A DNA stretch of 64,000 bases from JAIXWP01 sp965247015 (GTDB taxonomy: Bacteria > Bacteroidota > Bacteroidia > Flavobacteriales_D > Sanyastnellaceae), in the NCBI GenBank assembly GCA_965247015.1, contig CBDFGG010000006.1, forward strand, positions 186,001 to 250,000, in the 5' to 3' direction. Below are positions 47,177 through 55,197 of the stretch, piece by piece. The first letter of the stretch is position 1. Every line of letters begins with the position of its first letter. Under the pieces are notes generated by a model. The model was given only the letters and a program-made list of their open reading frames with translations, did not search any database and was not told where the DNA came from. The position numbers and the translations under genes are program-made.

Positions 47177-48217
47177 ATGAAACAATACTTACCACTCATA
47201 GCACGGATCGTCGTATCGCTGCTATTCATAGTATCTGCTGTCTCGAAAATGTTTCCGCTTTGGATGTTCGAGAAACAAATCATTGATCTCGGATTTGCAG
47301 ATTGGCAAACCGCTCCCTACTTCGCACGATTTATCATCGGACTTGAATTGGCCATTGGTATTGGCATTATGCAAAAACACTTTTTGCGCACTTTAGTCAT
47401 TCCTGTGACCGTTCTCCTTCTTGTAGCATTTTGCATCCACCTTTCCTATGAAATATCTCTTCACGGTACAGAAGGCGGCAATTGCGGATGTTTCGGACAA
47501 TTGATTCCAATGACTCCATTAGAAGCATTGATCAAAAACATCATTACCATTGGAATCATCGCATACATTTTTGTGACCACAAAACAGCATGAGAAAGGAA
47601 AAAATAAGTTCCTAATTCCATTTGGAATTGTCGTATTATCAATGATTTTCATGCTTGTTGCTTTCCCAGTTTCTTCGGGAACCACCGAAGATGATACTAC
47701 ACAAGAAGTAGTCATAGAAGACTCAGCAAATCCGGCTGACTCAACTGGAACAGCTGTAGTTAGCGGTGACACATTAAATACAAATGGATCAACAGTGCCA
47801 ACTGAAAACCCAGGTCCCGCCGCGGTTAAGAGTAAATTTGCCGAATTCAAAAATATTGGAGGCAAAGCTGTCAATTTAGATGAAGGGAAAAAGATTGTTT
47901 GCATGTTTGCTCCAGGATGCGAGCATTGTCAAGCAACAGCTACTGAAATAGCTCAAATCGCTAAGTCAATGTCAGTCCCAGACGTCTATATTTTATTCAT
48001 GGATGAAGAAGTAGAACGTATCCCTGATTTCTTGTCTACTTCAAAATTGAAAGCAAAACATAAAGTACTTGATATCCCTAAATTTTGGACTTTGATGGGT
48101 AATGACGACACTCCAGCAGTATTCTACCTATGGAATGGCAACATCCAATATTCATGTCAAGGAACAGCTGAAAACGCGTTTGATGCAACGAAGTTTAAAG
48201 CAGCTTTGAAAAAGTAA
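47177..48217 (+). CDS. MauE-like membrane protein fused to a thioredoxin domain
   Basis: 346 residues. Four transmembrane helices in the first ~145 residues match the DoxX/MauE type (LLFIVSAVSKMFPLWMFEKQ, GLELAIGIGIM), with the MauE motif GGNCGCFG (C103, C105) before the fourth. A Ser/Thr-rich linker follows (170-225), then a thioredoxin-like domain with CEHC (C248, C251). The fusion suggests an electron relay across the inner membrane for thiol oxidation or reduction, DsbD/DsbB-like in principle. A bidirectional terminator separates it from the convergent cytochrome c gene. Confidence 0.82.
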   Translation: MKQYLPLIARIVVSLLFIVSAVSKMFPLWMFEKQIIDLGFADWQTAPYFARFIIGLELAIGIGIMQKHFLRTLVIPVTVLLLVAFCIHLSYEISLHGTEGGNCGCFGQLIPMTPLEALIKNIITIGIIAYIFVTTKQHEKGKNKFLIPFGIVVLSMIFMLVAFPVSSGTTEDDTTQEVVIEDSANPADSTGTAVVSGDTLNTNGSTVPTENPGPAAVKSKFAEFKNIGGKAVNLDEGKKIVCMFAPGCEHCQATATEIAQIAKSMSVPDVYILFMDEEVERIPDFLSTSKLKAKHKVLDIPKFWTLMGNDDTPAVFYLWNGNIQYSCQGTAENAFDATKFKAALKK

Positions 48218-48239
48218 TCTACTTATTGTATAAAATACA

Positions 48240-48267
48240 AAAAGTCCCTCTTCGGAGGGACTTTTTT
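48240..48267. terminator. Bidirectional terminator between MauE-thioredoxin and cytochrome c genes
   Basis: AAAAGTCCCTC (48240-48250), loop TTCG, GAGGGACTTTT (48255-48265), T-tract on both strands. It serves the rightward 47177-48217 gene and the leftward 48285-49253 gene. Confidence 0.92.
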
Positions 48268-48284
48268 ATTCTTTATTGATTCGC

Positions 48285-49253
48285 TTATTGTTTTATCACC
48301 GTTGGACCTGGATCATTATTGACTTCTGGCAATGTTTGTAGATAAGCATAGATTGCTTTCAAATCATTATCCGAAAACTTCTGAAATGGTTCCCATGGCA
48401 TTTCGCTTCCTGGTATGATTCGCCCCGCTCTCATGCGTTTGATAAATTGATCTTGCGACCAACTAGCTATACGTCCAGTTCCTTCATGTGGAGTGAGATT
48501 CGGAGTCACACAAATAATTCCAGGAGTGGTTGAAGATGGCATAGCAAAACCTCCCGCATAATACTCCCCTACATAAGCACCTGTTTTCAAATCTCTGTTT
48601 GTATGACAGCCACGACAATTTGCAACGTAATTAGCCAGATACTCCCCATATTTTGCAGTCGTGTCTGCTTTTACAGACTTCGGAACTTCACCTCCTTCTG
48701 GTCCCACAGGCTCCATTACAAAAGCATAGATTGCTTTCCCCATCGCATTCCAATCATTGGGTGGAGTTACTTTCTCAATAGCTGGTTGTTGTCTTAGATA
48801 GGATAAAATCGCAATGATATCCTCATCACTTGTATTGTGGAATGGCATCATATCGAGCAGTGCTCTTCCGTCAGCACCAACACCATAGCGCAGTGCGCGT
48901 GCAATTTCAGGATCCGTCCATTTACCTATACCTGTAGCGTGAGGGGTCAAATTAGGAGTAATTATAGTTCCAATAGGTAGGTTGAATACAAACCCGCCTT
49001 CAAGCGGCACTTCTTCGCCTGCTGCGATTCTATCCCAGTTTTCTACCGGATTATGACAATGGCTGCAATGTGCAGGGCCATTGACCAAATAATTTCCTCT
49101 AGCAATGATTGTACTGTCGGTGCTGGCATGAAGATCCGGATATGGAGCATCATAAGTTTTACTCTGTCGCACATAAATAAGTGCAATCACAACCACCACA
49201 AGTGTAAGCAAGGACAAGACTGTCCATTTCAGGATTTTCTTCAGTGTTTTCAT
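48285..49253 (-). CDS. Membrane-anchored diheme cytochrome c
   Basis: 322 residues. One N-terminal transmembrane helix (WTVLSLLTLVVVVIALIYV), then two c-type heme sites CSHCH (C63, C66, H67) and CRGCH (C213, C216, H217). Candidate Met ligands are in LLDMMPFH and SEMPWEPF. The repeated TPNLTPH segments before each half suggest a tandem duplication of a single-heme domain. Resembles the diheme cytochrome subunits of periplasmic dehydrogenases; no dehydrogenase gene is adjacent. The upstream gap is a heptamer repeat array. Confidence 0.9.
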   Translation of the reverse strand: MKTLKKILKWTVLSLLTLVVVVIALIYVRQSKTYDAPYPDLHASTDSTIIARGNYLVNGPAHCSHCHNPVENWDRIAAGEEVPLEGGFVFNLPIGTIITPNLTPHATGIGKWTDPEIARALRYGVGADGRALLDMMPFHNTSDEDIIAILSYLRQQPAIEKVTPPNDWNAMGKAIYAFVMEPVGPEGGEVPKSVKADTTAKYGEYLANYVANCRGCHTNRDLKTGAYVGEYYAGGFAMPSSTTPGIICVTPNLTPHEGTGRIASWSQDQFIKRMRAGRIIPGSEMPWEPFQKFSDNDLKAIYAYLQTLPEVNNDPGPTVIKQ

Positions 49254-49270
49254 CAGTTATTGGTAAAAGG

Positions 49271-49409
49271 GTTAAGGGTTTAGAGTTGGGGGTTTGGGGT
49301 TGGGGGTTGGGGGAAATTTCGAACTAAGAACCAAGAACCAAGAACTAGGAACAAAGAACCAAGAACCAAGAACCAAGAACCAAGAACCAAGAACTAAGAA
49401 CCAAGCACT
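49271..49409 (-). repeat. Heptameric array, G/T-rich then AAGAACC type
   Basis: Six G/T-rich heptamers (GTTAAGG, GTTTAGA, GTTGGGG, GTTTGGG, GTTGGGG, GTTGGGG) are followed by about twelve copies of AAGAACC and close variants. The phase is 7 bp throughout. On the minus strand the array begins at the TAG stop codon (49408-49410) of the barrel gene and reads GTTCTTG units. No protein-coding function is evident. Fills the gap 49254-49407. Confidence 0.9.
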
Positions 49410-50379
49410 ACGACCCCGAAACGATTGAGAATGCTACGCCGGTTTCGAAATAGGGATTGCTTGCACCTTTGAGTCCTGGCAAAGTGCCTGCTGCTGCATG
49501 GAAAGAGAATCCACCATTGACGGGAATAAACTTCCATCCAACTTCAAATCCGATAGGCGACATATCGTTAAATTCATTGACATCATACTTTGCATATGCG
49601 GGTATAGATGAACCATTAAACGTCGTGTCATACGCGTAAACCTCATCAAAACGCTGTTGGATTGCAATCAACACATTCGCATAAAAATAATTTCCTGACA
49701 TACGCTCTTGGTTATAGTTGGCACTTGATTCTGTCTGGAAATTCACCGAACGATTGAATGCCCAGCCTAAACGAAGGTGCGTGTAGTTGAGATAAGATGA
49801 TTGATCCACCGCGTCAATTTCTCCTTCCTCCAATGAGAATTTATCTCCTTGCAAATGATACCACGTTGTTCCTTTTGCAAGACCAAAATTTAATCCCGAT
49901 CTCCACAATACCTTGTGCGCTCCATCCTTGGTAAACTTCTTTTTATTTGAATAACCAAGTATCACTTTTGAATTATTCGTTTTCTCTTTAGAAGTAATAA
50001 AATAGATCGCCTCCGCTCTCACATAATTTGAAGGAGTAGGCTTGTAAATGGATTGAACAAAATTGCCTTCCACAGCATCTCCACTTTCAACTGAATTGGG
50101 AGATTGACGATCCAAGAGATTTATGCTTGCTGTGGCACTCATAAACCATTTTTCACTGTACTGCCAATCCACTCCAAACTGTGTAGTGAGATAAGATGTG
50201 TTGTGAGCTCCATAAGAAATACCAATGCCTGGAAGTCTCCAATGAACGAATGGCAATTTTGGATCATCTGTCAACACTCTAAATGTAGCGGTATTGAGGT
50301 CTACTCCAGTTGAATCTTGCGCTAGTGCAATGCTACTTGAACCAATAGCCAAAGCACAAAGAATGGTCTTTAATTTCAT
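49408..50379 (-). CDS. Outer-membrane beta-barrel protein, unknown role
   Basis: 323 residues, signal peptide MKLKTILCALAIGSSSIALA, followed by strand-rich sequence with alternating hydrophobic residues (YSEKWFMSATASINLLD, LNYTHLRLGWAFNRSVNF) and a C-terminal strand (FETGVAFSIVSGS). Family not recognised. It starts 12 bp after the stop of the upstream lipoprotein gene, so they are probably one operon. The stop lies inside the heptamer array. Confidence 0.7.
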   Translation of the reverse strand: MKLKTILCALAIGSSSIALAQDSTGVDLNTATFRVLTDDPKLPFVHWRLPGIGISYGAHNTSYLTTQFGVDWQYSEKWFMSATASINLLDRQSPNSVESGDAVEGNFVQSIYKPTPSNYVRAEAIYFITSKEKTNNSKVILGYSNKKKFTKDGAHKVLWRSGLNFGLAKGTTWYHLQGDKFSLEEGEIDAVDQSSYLNYTHLRLGWAFNRSVNFQTESSANYNQERMSGNYFYANVLIAIQQRFDEVYAYDTTFNGSSIPAYAKYDVNEFNDMSPIGFEVGWKFIPVNGGFSFHAAAGTLPGLKGASNPYFETGVAFSIVSGS

Positions 50380-50391
50380 GTTCTTAGTGAT

Positions 50392-50979
50392 TTAGATTTG
50401 GTTTACAAAAAGGTTTACAGTTGCATTTGTTGCACCATTGATATCATCGAGTATGACACCACAAGCCTTGACTGTCCAGCCTTCTGGAGTATTTTGAATA
50501 GCAACAGTACCCGAGTTCATCATACTAACGTATCTGTCCACTTGTGTTCCATTAACAGTACGTGTTATTTCCATCATAAAATCAGTTCCTGAAACATCAC
50601 CGGTTGCGGAAAATGGAAGTGCAGTATATGTTTTTGTTTCGCCAGCTGTAGGAAGATCTCCCACTTTGATGACCATCAATTGCCCACCTGGGAATGTTAG
50701 ATTGAATTGCTTTGATGCTGTAGCAAATGAACCAGATTCGAAAGTGTAATCAATACCGAAATAGCGCATGAGATTAGGAGTGATGCAGCTAAAATCTGTG
50801 AGCTCGCATGGCTTGCAAATTCCACCGCAATCGGTAGCGTGCTCTAGGCCTTGGTCGAATTGATCATTGAAACAAACATCTGCGGCCGCAGTGTAGTCTG
50901 ACATATCTCGAAGGTTTTCCGATCGGCACCCCCACAGTAAAGAGACCGCCACCGCAGCCCCAAGTAGTTTAATCTTCAT
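50392..50979 (-). CDS. Lipoprotein with DCGG-Cys motif
   Basis: 195 residues with a lipobox (LLWGC, Cys18). The motif ATDCGGICKPC near residues 48-58 is a short Cys cluster of the kind seen in Bacteroidota and Myxococcota surface proteins. The rest is strand-rich (TFPGGQLMVIKVGDLP, FMMEITRTVNGTQVDRYVSM), ending with a hydrophobic residue. Family not recognised. Operon with the barrel gene downstream. Confidence 0.75.
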   Translation of the reverse strand: MKIKLLGAAVAVSLLWGCRSENLRDMSDYTAAADVCFNDQFDQGLEHATDCGGICKPCELTDFSCITPNLMRYFGIDYTFESGSFATASKQFNLTFPGGQLMVIKVGDLPTAGETKTYTALPFSATGDVSGTDFMMEITRTVNGTQVDRYVSMMNSGTVAIQNTPEGWTVKACGVILDDINGATNATVNLFVNQI

Positions 50980-51010
50980 AGTTTCATTTATTCGAAGCGA
51001 ATATAAACCA

Positions 51011-51107
51011 ATTCTTGATTCTCGATTTTCGATTCTTGATTCTTGAAAGTTCGGGACTCGAAATTCGAGATTCGGGATTCGAGAATCGAGAATCGAAAAT
51101 CGAGAAT
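51011..51107 (-). repeat. Heptameric array forming a long inverted repeat
   Basis: ATTCTTG-ATTCTCG-ATTTTCG-ATTCTTG-ATTCTTG on the left is mirrored by GATTCGAGAATCGAGAATCG-type units on the right, with a central AAATTCGAG palindrome. Every unit is 7 bp. On the minus strand it starts 2 bp after the stop (51110) of the 116-residue gene and could fold into a ~30-bp hairpin. Confidence 0.9.
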
Positions 51108-51109
51108 TT

Positions 51110-51460
51110 TCACTCCGGCGCGGCGAAGCGAGGTTTTTCGCCGGGGGCTAATCGAGTAAATTTCATGGTGCCATCAGCGCTTTTTACACATTGTACTTTG
51201 TTCGCGCTGATAACATATACAGGACCGTCTAGATTGTAGCAAGACTTATACTCCACTACTTTACCATCTGCTTTTACAAATTGAACCAATCGAATATCAC
51301 CTTTTGCTGTGTATAATGTATCACATTGATAGTAATTCGTGTCAGCTTGTGCAATATGACGAATTGAAGAAATATTCTTTTTATTATTTCCACTAAAAGA
51401 AATAAATGAGCACATTGCTAAAACTATGATTATGCCGATGATTGAAGAAATAGCTTTCAT
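51110..51460 (-). CDS. Small exported hypothetical protein, related to its neighbour
   Basis: 116 residues with a signal or transmembrane segment (IIGIIIVLAMCSFISFSG). The core CDTLYTAKGDIRLVQFVKAD ... YKSCYNLDGP ... ANKVQCVKSADGTMKF parallels CDTLYNVKDEKFIIKALRID ... YLDCNNPG ... VDKIVYANGMIDYY in the neighbouring protein, so both carry one copy of a small Cys-pair strand domain. The start overlaps the neighbour's stop by 4 bp (ATGA). Function unknown. Confidence 0.75.
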   Translation of the reverse strand: MKAISSIIGIIIVLAMCSFISFSGNNKKNISSIRHIAQADTNYYQCDTLYTAKGDIRLVQFVKADGKVVEYKSCYNLDGPVYVISANKVQCVKSADGTMKFTRLAPGEKPRFAAPE

Positions 51461-52185
51461 AAACTCGTATAGAGATAAATTGTAATCAGTAATAGTGCAG
51501 AAAGTAGAATGGCGAAAAAATCAATGCTTCCGCTTCCACTATACTTATCTCCATTTTTCTTAGTCAATTCATAAGCTTTGATCAGAGATAGGCCGGCCGA
51601 TCCGAAAATCAGAAGCATAAATCCGAAATTGAGAAAAGCAATCGGAGAAGCTATCATTAAAAAAATAGCGTATGCGAGAAATGGATTAGTCGCTTTCTTC
51701 GCCCTCTTATTTATTCTTTCCAATTGATAAACAGAGATTCTTTTTTTATCCACCGACTCTCTCACATTCGCATATCCTTGGGGCTTCGGAAACTCGTAAT
51801 AGTCAATCATGCCATTCGCATAAACAATTTTATCTACTCTCTTTAACTTAAGTCTAAGCGTATCGCTACCCGGATTATTACAATCAAGATACGTCAGCTC
51901 AAGACTATCGATTCGAAGAGCTTTGATGATGAATTTTTCATCTTTCACATTGTACAAGGTGTCACATTTGCCAACACCCCCAACACTTTGAGACAATTCA
52001 GGAGCTGATTCAACTATAGATTCAGGCAAGACAGAATCTGTTTCAAGTTTATTGAAATGCCCATCAACCGTGGCCTTCTCTGTCCTTTGAGACCAATCGA
52101 TATAATAGCCCCGTCGATAGTGACGCTTCTGAATAGAGCAACTTGCAAGCAATAAAATTAAACTGAAAAGAAAGAGTGTTCTCAA
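51457..52185 (-). CDS. Lipoprotein with Cys-pair domain and C-terminal membrane helices
   Basis: 242 residues. Lipobox LLASC at Cys16, then QKRHYRRGYYIDWSQR, a start common in Bacteroidota lipoproteins, the CDTLYNVK domain around residues 74-137, and two or three transmembrane helices at the end (FLAYAIFLMIASPIAFLNFG, FMLLIFGSAGLSLI, FFAILLSALLLITIYLYTSL). A protein tethered at both ends is unusual; the lipobox could be a plain signal anchor. First of a two-gene unit with the 116-residue protein. Confidence 0.72.
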   Translation of the reverse strand: MRTLFLFSLILLLASCSIQKRHYRRGYYIDWSQRTEKATVDGHFNKLETDSVLPESIVESAPELSQSVGGVGKCDTLYNVKDEKFIIKALRIDSLELTYLDCNNPGSDTLRLKLKRVDKIVYANGMIDYYEFPKPQGYANVRESVDKKRISVYQLERINKRAKKATNPFLAYAIFLMIASPIAFLNFGFMLLIFGSAGLSLIKAYELTKKNGDKYSGSGSIDFFAILLSALLLITIYLYTSL

Positions 52186-52223
52186 GCTCGTAATTTTGAA
52201 ACAGTTGATGCAAGATAGTGAAA

Positions 52224-52440
52224 GATTCTCGATTCTCGATTCTTGAAAATTCGAGATTCAAAATTCGAAATTCAAAAACGCCTCAACTCTCAAACTTCTC
52301 CAAATCCCTAACTCCAAACACTTTCCCCCCATTTCATGGGGGGCTATTACAAGAGGCATGCTACGCATGCTGTCTATTCGATTCCGAATTTCGAATTTCG
52401 AATTTCGAATTTTCGAGAATCAAGAATCGAAAATCGAGAA
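52224..52440 (-). repeat. Split heptameric array with long inverted arms
   Basis: Left arm (52224-52277) of GATTCTC/AATTCGA units, a ~100-bp centre, and right arm (52377-52440) of AATTTCG then GAGAATC units that is largely its reverse complement. The centre holds a CCCCCC-N7-GGGGGG hairpin near 52325-52347, a GCATGC-N3-GCATGC palindrome, and more 7-bp AACTCCA-type units. On the minus strand the right arm begins at the TAA stop codon (52441-52443) of the Omp85-like gene. Confidence 0.88.
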
Positions 52441-53583
52441 TTAAAACGCCTCCCCCGTATACAAGTAGATTCCATTTCCCTCGGGGGTGAGGGCGAAGTC
52501 GGCGCGGATGAAAATATCCTTTTTCGGAAATACTAAGAATCGTAATCCCAATCCTGCTGCTGGGTGCCATTGCTTTTCGGCGAGCATGGAGGCCTCGGGA
52601 GCCACAGTTCCTATCGACGCAAATGCAACTCCCCCAAATCTCTTGCTGCCTTTGAAAGGCAACCAACGATATTCTACCTGTGTAGAAAAATAATTTTTAT
52701 CTCTGAATCGACCTGTGTAATATCCTCTACCATGGGAGTCTCCGCCTAATTGAGCAAACTGATTAAACGGCACCTCTCCTCTCATCGATGAACCGATCAT
52801 CTGAAATGCGAGCACTTGATTTTGTCGAATGGATTTGAATAAACGTAAATCAGCTTGAACGGTATTAAAGCCATACTCACTGCCCCATACATTATCATAA
52901 TGAATATAAGCGAGCTCTGCAAAGGCTCCTTGTCGCACATTCAATGCATTCTTGCGGTTATCGAAAACAATCCCCGCGCCTAGACCTAAATTCGAGGTGC
53001 CATCTGCACCACGAATCATCGTGTGGGGATGTTCTCCTTCATCAGCAAAACTAACATTGTAGAGTCGCTGATAATCGATCTCTAATCCTACAAATAAATC
53101 TGTCGCCACTTTTCGAAGCACGCGTTCCTTGATTAATGTATAATCTGCATTGAGTACTGTTTCATCTTCCTTTCGTGCTTCAGGGCCCAATCCATAATAG
53201 AACAACGGAAATCGTTGGAACCTCAATCTACCGAGGAAAAACCAATTGTCTTTATCACCATAAATAAAATGATCGAACCATGCGCCATACTGTTGCTTCA
53301 GGGTGTAAAAAGTAAATACCTGAATCTCACTTAATCGGTTATTGATATAATCTCCTTTTGCATTGTAGAGATAGAGTCCAGAGAATCCGAGTTCCAAACT
53401 CGTTTCCGGACTGTAGGCCACCACAGGATATAGAAGAAACTTTGGCTTCCCTGCGTCCACACTATCATTGAGAAAACGATAGGCATAATTGTAGACCTTT
53501 TTTTTAAAGGTCAGGGTGTCGCTTTGGGCTAAAGCTGTGGCATTGGTTATTGTAAAAAATACAAAAAGCAGGATATTCTTCAT
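52441..53583 (-). CDS. BamA/TamA (Omp85)-like outer-membrane protein
   Basis: About 380 residues from the ATG at 53583 (signal peptide MKNILLFVFFTITNATALAQ; 53601 is also an ATG). The mature part has the surface-antigen/D15 barrel pattern: LLYPVVAYSPETSLELGFSG, NLGLGAGIVFDNRKNALNVRQGAF, QLGGDSHGRGYYTGRFRDKN, which contains the Omp85 GRGY(x) RGY-like motif, and AAGLGLRFLVFPKKDIFIRADF near the end. No POTRA domains, so it is the short Bacteroidota type, not BamA itself. Outer membrane; role unknown. Confidence 0.82.
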   Translation of the reverse strand: MKNILLFVFFTITNATALAQSDTLTFKKKVYNYAYRFLNDSVDAGKPKFLLYPVVAYSPETSLELGFSGLYLYNAKGDYINNRLSEIQVFTFYTLKQQYGAWFDHFIYGDKDNWFFLGRLRFQRFPLFYYGLGPEARKEDETVLNADYTLIKERVLRKVATDLFVGLEIDYQRLYNVSFADEGEHPHTMIRGADGTSNLGLGAGIVFDNRKNALNVRQGAFAELAYIHYDNVWGSEYGFNTVQADLRLFKSIRQNQVLAFQMIGSSMRGEVPFNQFAQLGGDSHGRGYYTGRFRDKNYFSTQVEYRWLPFKGSKRFGGVAFASIGTVAPEASMLAEKQWHPAAGLGLRFLVFPKKDIFIRADFALTPEGNGIYLYTGEAF

Positions 53584-53653
53584 TGTCAACACTTCAAACA
53601 ACCACTAGATTCAACGGTTCAATAATAGCAACGAAAAGATGTTTACCCTAACC

Positions 53654-54775
53654 TCACATCATCTTCAATGCGCGCTTGCGAGATTTGGGGTTGCTCAACA
53701 TGCGGAGCAACTCTGTAACCTGAGCTTTCTGCTCTTCTAGCGACTGCAACACTTCTTTGGGCTTAGCGTCATATACCCCATAATAGGTCACCCCGATATA
53801 TCGTAATTTAAAATACTTGCTGTCATGAATCAATTGGTCCTTGGCCATTTTCAACGACTTGATTTTCTTCAGCAATAATCCAATGTGATTTTTGATCTCT
53901 TTCGGGTCAGCAGTAAAATCAACCGCTTCAGAGGACTTCGCCCACTCCGATTCTAATCGAAGCAATTCTATTAAGTCTCTCTTTTCATAAGCCACCGTGA
54001 GTTTCTTCATGGCTTCTTCCTTCAATGCTCTTACCTTTTCATCGCGCTCTCGATCGGGGTGAATCAACTTCACCAACTTTTTATACAAGGCGCTCAACTC
54101 TGGTGTTGCTGCTACTTTCTCTTTTTCAGATTTCTTGAAAAACTCTTCATACTGTCGACCATTACCCTCCTCTTGCGATTCCCTTTCTTGAAAGGCTGCT
54201 TTTACTTTTACACGAATCCATTCTTCAAAATCCTGCGGATGCATTGTCAAATCGGCATCTGAAAAATCTACATGAATACCATGCATGGCACACGCCATCT
54301 CTGCTTCCTCGAGAATCTCCATCACTATCGCTAACTGATCTTCTGTACTGAGATTCAATTTTTTCTTTTCTTCTTCTTTGAGGATCTTACTAATCTCTTC
54401 AATCTTCGCTTGCGCATTTTCAATAGAAGCACTCAATGCCTCACATACTTCATGACTCAATGAATGCGGTGAGCGAAGCACATTCGACGCAAGCTCAGAA
54501 ATTTTGTAGTAATAATCTCGCTGCATCCCTATTGACTTCTCCTCATCAACAGATGCTTCAAGTAATTTTACAATTTCTACTTGTGTGAAAAATATCTCAT
54601 CCAAAACGGGCTGACAAACGGATACTAATTTCTCAAAACGAGAATCGAGTCGCGCGCGTTCTTTCTCCAACTCCTTCTCTGTCTTCAGCAGTCGCTTCAA
54701 AGCATCAGCATACTTCTTCTGATCCTTCCGAAACTTCTCCTCCTCCCCGTTCCTGATGACTATTTCGTTGTTCAT
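53654..54775 (-). CDS. Coiled-coil protein with J-domain-like segment
   Basis: 373 residues, cytosolic. The N-terminal ~160 residues are charged coiled coil (KDQKKYADALKRLLKTEKEL). Around residues 225-275 is ALYKKLVKLIHPDRERDEKV ... KKLTVAYEKRDLIELLRL, a DnaJ-like segment with HPD in place after a basic helix. Helical tail follows. It may recruit DnaK to something, but has no other DnaJ domains and the target is unknown. Sits between an Omp85-like gene and exonuclease VII. Confidence 0.7.
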   Translation of the reverse strand: MNNEIVIRNGEEEKFRKDQKKYADALKRLLKTEKELEKERARLDSRFEKLVSVCQPVLDEIFFTQVEIVKLLEASVDEEKSIGMQRDYYYKISELASNVLRSPHSLSHEVCEALSASIENAQAKIEEISKILKEEEKKKLNLSTEDQLAIVMEILEEAEMACAMHGIHVDFSDADLTMHPQDFEEWIRVKVKAAFQERESQEEGNGRQYEEFFKKSEKEKVAATPELSALYKKLVKLIHPDRERDEKVRALKEEAMKKLTVAYEKRDLIELLRLESEWAKSSEAVDFTADPKEIKNHIGLLLKKIKSLKMAKDQLIHDSKYFKLRYIGVTYYGVYDAKPKEVLQSLEEQKAQVTELLRMLSNPKSRKRALKMM

Positions 54776-54788
54776 AATGACATTTGTT

Positions 54789-54983
54789 ATTCATTATTCG
54801 GAATTCGAAATTCGAAATTCAATATTCGCAATTCGGAATTCGGAATTCAATATTCGCAATTCGCAATTCATTATTCGAAATTTATTATTCATTCACCGCA
54901 ATTCGCATTGCGAATTTCGAATTTCGAATCTCGAATTTCGAATCTCGAGAATCGAGAATCGAGAATCGAGAATCGAGAATCGT
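54789..54983 (-). repeat. Heptameric array, AATTCGN to GAATCGA type
   Basis: About 27 consecutive 7-bp units: AATTCGA, AATTCAA, TATTCGC, AATTCGG, then ATTTCGA and ATCTCGA, ending with five GAATCGA units. The phase is kept across the whole 195 bp. On the minus strand it starts 1-2 bp after the stop (54985-54987) of xseB, and reads GATTCTC units first. It fills the gap between xseB and the coiled-coil gene. Confidence 0.9.
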
Positions 54984-54984
54984 T

Positions 54985-55197
54985 CTATTCCGGCAGGTTT
55001 CTTGACTCCATTTGTTTGATGATATTGAAGACTTCTTGCTCGGTGACGCGTAGTTTATTTTGACAATATTCAATTAAATAGCTGGCGCGCTTTACCTTCT
55101 CCGAAAGCACATCTACGCTTACTGATTCGCGTTCGATCTCTTCGGTTATCTTCTTCAACTCTTCGTACGCTGTATTATAATTTTCAGGTTCTTTCAT
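54985..55197 (-). CDS. xseB: Exodeoxyribonuclease VII small subunit
   Basis: 70 residues. Matches XseB in length and pattern: YNTAYEELKKITEEIERESV, then SEKVKRASYLIEYCQNKLR. A short helical hairpin that binds XseA. It starts inside the end of xseA (14-bp overlap), the usual order. Its stop is directly followed, in transcript order, by a heptamer array. Confidence 0.95.
   Translation of the reverse strand: MKEPENYNTAYEELKKITEEIERESVSVDVLSEKVKRASYLIEYCQNKLRVTEQEVFNIIKQMESRNLPE

Noticed and set aside
52218..52490. ORFs across heptamer arrays (also 51015-51239 and 54756-55019)
   Set aside because: Repetitive Ile/Asn/Ser/Arg/Phe translations typical of repeat DNA in any frame; similar ORFs appear in all such arrays.
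49271..54983. CRISPR array
   Set aside because: The repeated unit is 7 bp with no constant-length spacers; no cas gene in the window.
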